Shown here: in pieces, positions 58,871-64,000 of the stretch
Layout of the letters: each line of letters opens with the position of its first letter
How positions within the stretch are numbered: the first letter of the stretch is position 1
NCBI GenBank assembly: GCA_016165875.1
Contig: JABBOT010000016.1
Coordinates: forward strand, 8,824,946 to 8,888,945
Source of the DNA: Acanthopleura granulata
Taxonomy: Eukaryota > Mollusca > Polyplacophora > Chitonida > Chitonidae
Length of the DNA stretch: 64,000 nucleotides
Direction of reading: 5' to 3'
Made by a program: the position numbers and the translations under genes
Notes under the pieces: model-generated
The model's input: the letters and a program-made list of their open reading frames with translations, nothing else
Databases searched by the model: none
Told to the model about the DNA's origin: nothing

Positions 58871-60120
58871 GTTATTCACCAAACATGGTGTTCTTTAAGT
58901 GCAGTTCGTTCGTTCGATTGGGGGTTTAACGTCACTTTTATCATTATCTCTGTCTTACTCCGACGGCGTTTTCTTGGACAGCAGGTCGAACCCCAATGTC
59001 GGCATAGTTATAGTTCTGCCTCACTGAATGAAATACCAAGCGGAAGACGCTAGACCCGGCACCTCACCCAATCACATGATACTGACACCGGGCCGACCAG
59101 TTCCTGGCCCATACCTTTCATGTTCATCGTCATTCAAACTGTACCCTTAAGTTCATATGTGAGCGTTTCAGTCCTCGAGATTAATCTCTCCTGTTGCCTG
59201 TCCCTCCTTCACCGGTAACGGGCGTGACATAAAGCAAACATATCAATGTTTACAGTAAATTCCTGAAAACTCTGCTTGAGCATCGATTTCTGGACGCAAT
59301 GTTAATTAGTCCATCAATACAAGGTTTGACAAAAACTTCTCCGAGGGGGCTTATGGCGGGTTATGCGCTTTTATCCCGCAAATGATGACGTCATCAGTGT
59401 GTGTGCGTCAGTGAGTTTAGTTTGAGCTTCATGTTTAAAAGAGTAGACAGCTTTAAGGTGACAGGTACTCTATGTTGCTGTAACAAGAGAAGAGTGTTGT
59501 AGACAAATCTTAAGTAGCATTGTTTGCTCAAAGATTGTAACTTAAAAGAGTTAACAAACAGCCCCCTCTGCACCATCCCCTATTTCCATCAGACAGGGAT
59601 TCGAGAAGAGGATGGAAATGACAATAAAAACTACTGTACTTATGTTACCATGCAACGATGTAGAAGAGAGAAGGACAGAGATCTAGGGTAACATGTGCCA
59701 ATGAAACCAATAGGTACCAGGTTCAATCCCAGCCTTCGACAAATATTTTCTTTTGTCACCTAACTTGCATCTTTGTGAAATATATTGATATAAAATCGTA
59801 CGTAACTAAACCCCCCAGAAAATAAAATTAAAAAACATAATAAAAAAAAACACAACTATGATAAAAAAAATAAGAAAAAAGAAATAGAAAAATTAAAAAA
59901 TAAACAACAAACCGTTAGTCTGTTATTATGCACAGATGCGATGAAAAAGAAGAAAAATCGAAATAGAAGTACAAAATCGTATTAGTGCACATGGTTTAAC
60001 AGTCATCTTTTTGTACCCGGCCTGGATAGATAGACGGCCTATTCAGTATGTTCCTTCTTAATACAAAAGATATAGATTTATACGTTGGCTACAGTTTCTG
60101 TTTGTTTTTTCTACTTTCAG
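58871..60120. other. SINE-B scrap and A-rich tract, no gene
   Basis: A SINE-B piece lies at 59053-59115 (tgatactgacaccgggccga). A box B-like ggttcaatcccag lies near 59717. An A-rich tract covers 59810-59905. Confidence 0.55.
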
Positions 60121-60245
60121 AACTGGCCCACGTCACAGAAGATTCCGGTACGATATTGTTGTCGGCGAAACATTTGTCAGCCCTGGAAAGTTTGCCGGAT
60201 GTACATTGGCTGGAGCATGCGAACAGTGAACAAACTCCTGTATGA
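60121..60245 (+). CDS. candidate terminal exon of a plus-strand gene
   Basis: Preceded by a very strong acceptor (tttgttttttctactttcag). After the two bases of a split codon, the frame runs 40 codons (LAHVTEDSGTILLSAKHLSA, ..ESLPDVHWLEHANSEQTPV) to TGA at 60243-60245. The composition is protein-like. No upstream exon in the same phase was found, and no family is recognised. Confidence 0.35.
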
Positions 60246-60427
60246 AGACAGGCGCAATCGGAGAAGGTCACACAAGTATACCAGGATTGCTATAGTGTTG
60301 TCAAATGTTCATGTTACAAATCACTTCCGGTATGTCATTGGAAGCATTACATAAGCTATCATGGCAACGAACTTCTAATTCCTGAATCTTAACAATGGCC
60401 CGGCAGAAGTCAAATGTACAGGCATTT

Positions 60428-60428
<1 letters not shown>

Positions 60429-60509
<81 letters not shown>
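60429..60509. repeat. (CA)n(TA)n compound microsatellite
   Basis: About 21 CA units (60429-60471) followed directly by about 18 TA units. Confidence 0.97.
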
Positions 60510-60513
<4 letters not shown>

Positions 60514-61499
60514 CTATGTTCACAGCATGTTACGTACACAAAGCATTACTAACAATGGATAGAACACAAACAGTCCAGTAATTTTCTTTTGCGTCTGTGA
60601 CAGGCTGGTGCTAGTCTCCCAAATGATAGGCGATGTGTGGAACGCTACTGCCACCGGGTGGCCAGAATGGCAAACACACTTTAAGATTCGTCGCCTGATA
60701 GGCACTCCTGTTACACAAGAAAGCGTTTCAACGATGATGTCACTTCCGGCGTATACTAACCAAGCGGCATATAACAGTATACAACGACTGGGAAAATTAA
60801 ATCCATCAAAGCGTATTTTCTTGAGGGTGCGTAGTCCACATCGAATTCCAAGCAACTTGACAAATAATATCTGGTAGCCTGTCGTGAAACCGAAACAACA
60901 CGACTCACCACAGATTTTTTTTTTTTTTGGCGTTGGAGTGGCTTCATGATGTTGGACATCTCGCTCAGTTTCCGGTACTTCCCAGATAACGACATTTCTG
61001 TTCTGGGACTAAGATTCACGAGCACTCCAAAATTACCGAGGAAAAGATTAAGCATTACGAGGATTTCTTGCATACGATTGTTGTATGTGGCTGGCTAGGA
61101 CAGGTCATATGTATATATACGCAACCCGGTAAACACGGCGCCATTTTGTGTGGAGTCGTCTGGAAACCTCAGATAACAGGGTATGTCTAGTATCGACAGA
61201 AGAACAGATAAGGTAGAGAAACCATCCATTCTCAAGCAACTTCATGCTTAGGTCGATCGAAGTGTTTGTGAATTAACGAGGGGCAAGGCACGTAATATTT
61301 TATCGAATTTTGTAGAAAAAATGGTGGATATATTTGTGTTCGAACATGTTTCTCTTGGAGCATGGGTATTTTCTTTTGTGTCCTGGAAGCGGTGTACGAT
61401 TCTGCTTAAACCATGGTGTTAATGGGGGGAGAGGGGCGTGTAATTTTTTTTGCTTAAACACTTACAGGAACAGTTGGAATAAGTCCCTAACTGAGGTCA
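60510..61499. other. no supported gene
   Basis: The open frames at 60520-60877 on both strands overlap each other and have no splice or family support. A T run lies at 60917-60928. Confidence 0.4.
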
Positions 61500-61625
61500 G
61501 TTGACAAGAGGACAAGAGGCCAGATTTCACCGGTAACCTGTGACCATTTGTCAACCACCACACAGTCGTTGCTGCTCTGGTTTTACTCTCTGTGTTGTAG
61601 TATTTTATATTACACACCAGTCTTG
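61500..61625 (-). repeat. repeat D copy
   Basis: ccagatttcaccggtaacct, gtgaccatttgtcaaccacc, acagtcgttgctgctctggt and tttactctctgtgttgtagt: the clearest D copy, on the minus strand. Confidence 0.75.
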
Positions 61626-61630
61626 CTGTA

Positions 61631-61927
61631 CTAGATGTTGAACATGTCTTCAGAGTTGATTCTGACATATTTGGGGGAATAATTTGAGTTCAGTTGAAAT
61701 CCACGTAACCAAACGAAGTGCCAGACGAAAGGAGTTGTCGTGACCAATGGGAGAATCCCAGTTAAATGTACACCAGAGACGTGAACAAGATATTTAAATA
61801 AAGTTCTGTACTCAGAGATTTCACTGATGATCTGTTTGAGGCTGAACCTGAACAGTGTCGAGCTATCTGCAATGTCCATTTCAATCAAGGGTTCTCCTGC
61901 AGTGAAACGAAAGACACCCTTCTCCAT
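61631..61927 (-). CDS. possible exon or small gene
   Basis: From ATG at 61927 (MEKGVFRFTAGEPLIEMDIA) the frame runs 98 codons to a stop. The first 45 codons look most protein-like (..DSSTLFRFSLKQIISEISE) and end near a GTACAG that could be a donor; the rest is more hydrophobic and random-looking. The frame is also open upstream to 61981. No family recognised. Confidence 0.28.
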   Translation of the reverse strand: MEKGVFRFTAGEPLIEMDIADSSTLFRFSLKQIISEISEYRTLFKYLVHVSGVHLTGILPLVTTTPFVWHFVWLRGFQLNSNYSPKYVRINSEDMFNI

Positions 61928-62039
61928 TGTGAAGGTTGTACACACTTGTCTCTGCGAACTGCCCAAGGGATTGTTTTGCAAAGCTGTTGCAGCTCTGCAA
62001 CTCAGTAGAATTTGGCGGCAAAAACCAGTCCACGGCGCT

Positions 62040-62334
62040 TGTAGGGGGTTATTTATTTATTTACTTATTTGATTGTTGTTTTACGCCGTACTCAAGAATA
62101 TTTCACTTATACGACGGCGACCAGCATTACGGTGGGAGGGAACCGGGCAACGCCCGGGTGAAACCCACGACCATCCACAGTTTGCTGGCAGACCTTGCCA
62201 CGTACGGCCGGAGAGGAAGCCAGCATGAGCTGGTCTTGAACTCACAGCAACCGCATTGGTGGGAGGCTTCAGATCATTGTGCTGCGATAGCGCGCTAACC
62301 GACTGAGTCACGGAGGTCCTCCTGTAGGGGGTTA
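62040..62334 (-). mobile_element. SINE-A reference copy, full length, 12-bp target duplication
   Basis: The element (62052-62322) is complete on the minus strand: tRNA-like head at the right (ctaaccgactgagtcacgga), box B-like cttgaactcacagc, middle blocks gtgggagggaaccgggcaac and acccacgaccatccacag, and the tttatttatttacttatttg tail at the left. It is flanked by tgtagggggtta at 62040-62051 and 62323-62334. A complete body and a perfect duplication make it the youngest-looking insertion here. Confidence 0.95.
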
Positions 62335-62397
62335 CGTGGTTCTCTTGAAAAGCACGTGACAGTTACAAGTATTGTATTACCTATATATCAAGTCAAT

Positions 62398-62625
62398 TGG
62401 GGACTTCTGTGGCCGAAGTGGGCAGGGTACTAGGACAGTATAGTGACCCAGGTGCCTCTCACCAATGCGGCCGCTGTGAGTTCGTCCAGCGTATGCTGGC
62501 TTCCTCTCCTTCCATACGTGGGAAAGTCCGGTAGCCACTTGCCCGGTTTCCTTCCTCCATGACCCTGGCCGCCGTCGTATAAGTGAATTATTTTTATTGC
62601 GTCGTAAAGCAGCAATGAAATAAGT
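62398..62625 (+). mobile_element. SINE-A copy
   Basis: Head ggggacttctgtggccgaag, cagcgtatgctggcttcctc, ccgccgtcgtataagtgaat and an aaataagtaaaaaaataag tail. It lies head to head with the reference copy 75 bp to its left. Confidence 0.85.
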
Positions 62626-63021
62626 AAAAAAATAAGTTATTTGTTTGAAATGCAAATCTCCAAAATCTCGCCTCGGCAAATTGTGAATTTTGCATAAAAG
62701 TGAGAATTGTGAGCCCGCTGAAAACGGGGGTCTATTCTTTTCGTGTTCATATTCGCGTTACATTATAAGGATGTTACATGCCGCACGAGGGATATGACAT
62801 CAGAAATTGACAAAGTGACGTTCAGTGGGTGCGAAGGGAGATAACTGTTTTAGAAAAGCGCCGGAGACCATTGGTTACTCGCGTGTGATCGTTTGCACTA
62901 GCTTCGTGAACGTGGGATACTAGGCCTACTCTGTGAGTACGTTATCGTTATACATTGTGTTTTGCGGAATATTGTGTATCGTCCAATGGCAAACATGAAC
63001 AACTCCATGAGGAATAATAAT
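62626..63021. other. no gene or repeat recognised
   Basis: Unique-looking sequence. Confidence 0.45.
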
Positions 63022-63146
63022 GATATGGTCACATAGAAGTATTACATCATGATAATGTGGTCACATAGAAGTATTACGTCATGATAATGTGGTCACATAG
63101 AAGTATTACGTCATGATAATGTGGTCACATAGTAGTATTACATCAA
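63022..63146 (+). repeat. 31-bp tandem repeat, four copies
   Basis: Units like gataatgtggtcacatagaa then gtattacgtcat; the middle units are identical. Confidence 0.93.
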
Positions 63147-63219
63147 GGGTGGCTTCTCTTTACAAAAGATGTCTTATTCTATTGATATCTTTCAATCGCT
63201 ACGTGGGAATTCCTGTTTT

Positions 63220-63355
63220 TGTGCCAGGAGCCAGCGGATGGCCGTTGGTTTCCTTCGATCTCTGCCCAGTTTTCTCCCACCATAGTGCTAGCCGCCGTCG
63301 TATAAGTGAAATATTCTTGAGTATGGCGAAAAACAACCCAATGAAATAAATACAT
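63220..63355 (+). mobile_element. SINE-A, head-less copy
   Basis: Contains agcggatggccgttggtttc, ctcccaccatagtgctagcc, gccgtcgtataagtgaaata and tattcttgagtatggcg. Confidence 0.85.
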
Positions 63356-64000
63356 TTCAATCGCCAGGAAACACGCTGTGCGGATTCAATCCTGGCCTTG
63401 GACGGGGAATTTGTAGATTCCCCAATCACTGACTGCCTGTAAAGCCTTAAACTTGGTGACAATGATCAACCTTTGACGGCAATCTTGTGGCCGCCTGCGC
63501 TGTCTATCTTTCGTAGAGGACAACATGACTTCCAGCAATATGGTGTAGGTCATATATATGGGAAAGTTTCTCAGTAACGTGCCAAAGGTTGCTGGTTTAC
63601 GCCGGGCAATCGTGTTTCCTCCATTCGTAAAACTGACTACCTGGGTATAAGTGAGAAATGAATAACAGGTAAACAATAACGCTAAATAAATAAAGGCATA
63701 TTTTGATGCTGCACTGGAGTAGTAAAAATGTATATAAACCGGCTCATCTGGCATGAGTCCGCTAATTTTCTGTGTGCATTTGTAAAGTTTAGAGAATATG
63801 TCGAAAGAAATAAGAAAAAAATTAACGTCATATATATTCTTACTTCGTAAATCAAGTCTCTTTTGGTCATAATTCATGACCCAGCAAATGACCCTTATCT
63901 ATGCCTTAGAATTAATCAAAAGACACTATAACTGTTTTAAACAACTTTGATTGCAACAGACTTTATCAAAAATAAACCCACTGATAATTCATATACGCTG
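63356..64000. other. no gene; diverged SINE-A-like piece near 63590-63690
   Basis: The piece has ggttgctggtttacgccggg and gtataagtgagaaatg followed by taaataaataaa. It is too diverged to be certain. Confidence 0.45.

Noticed and set aside
60520..60877. Overlapping open frames on both strands with WNATATGWPEW-like residues
   Set aside because: Neither frame has splice or family support. It may be part of a dispersed repeat that I do not know.

Overview
The window looks like nuclear DNA of a lophotrochozoan animal, most likely a mollusc. The reasons are spliced genes with GT-AG introns, hundreds of bases of AT-rich non-coding DNA between short exons, many tRNA-headed SINEs of a kind I associate with molluscan genomes, a Penelope-like retroelement, palindromic foldback elements and many minisatellites. 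The species cannot be told from the sequence.

Three protein genes can be supported. (1) On the minus strand, three phase-compatible exons at 9109-8914, 6705-6394 and 3388-3316 encode a secreted or membrane-anchored cysteine-rich protein. It has a signal peptide, 20 cysteines, five N-glycosylation sequons and a Thr/Pro-rich stalk, and tentatively resembles a TNF-receptor ectodomain. Its C-terminal end is not certain. A decayed Penelope-like retroelement (about 3500-5150) and a SINE-B copy lie in the intron between the last two exons. (2) On the plus strand, a complete 483-residue UNC-93 homolog A-like membrane protein is encoded by exons 18912-19781, 22739-23006 and 27080-27393; all splice phases agree. 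Its introns are filled with SINEs, foldback elements and a degenerate satellite. (3) On the plus strand, an exon at 38547-39216 encodes an unrecognised single-pass membrane protein with a short glycosylated N-terminus and a basic cytoplasmic tail. A 50-bp tandem repeat lies just upstream of it.

Several further exons are only candidates. A divergent pair of first exons (minus 11363-11282, plus 11671-11801) has ATGs set in ATGGCG[A/G]C contexts and 307 bp between them. Internal or terminal candidates lie at minus 17475-17325, minus 14878-14757, plus 60121-60245, minus 54339-54112 and minus 61927-61631.

The rest is repeats. SINE-A has at least 18 copies or fragments, four of them with 11-12 bp target-site duplications. 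SINE-B has a different tRNA-like head but a similar 3' end. Repeats C and D recur between about 44 and 62 kb. Foldback family F (TAAGCCGAATCGG ends) has two copies and foldback family E (GGGNCC..TTTCACA ends) has four. There are at least a dozen tandem arrays with units from 30 to 160 bp. From 39.7 kb to the right end I see no gene with strong support. No CRISPR array, operon, rRNA gene or intact tRNA gene was seen.
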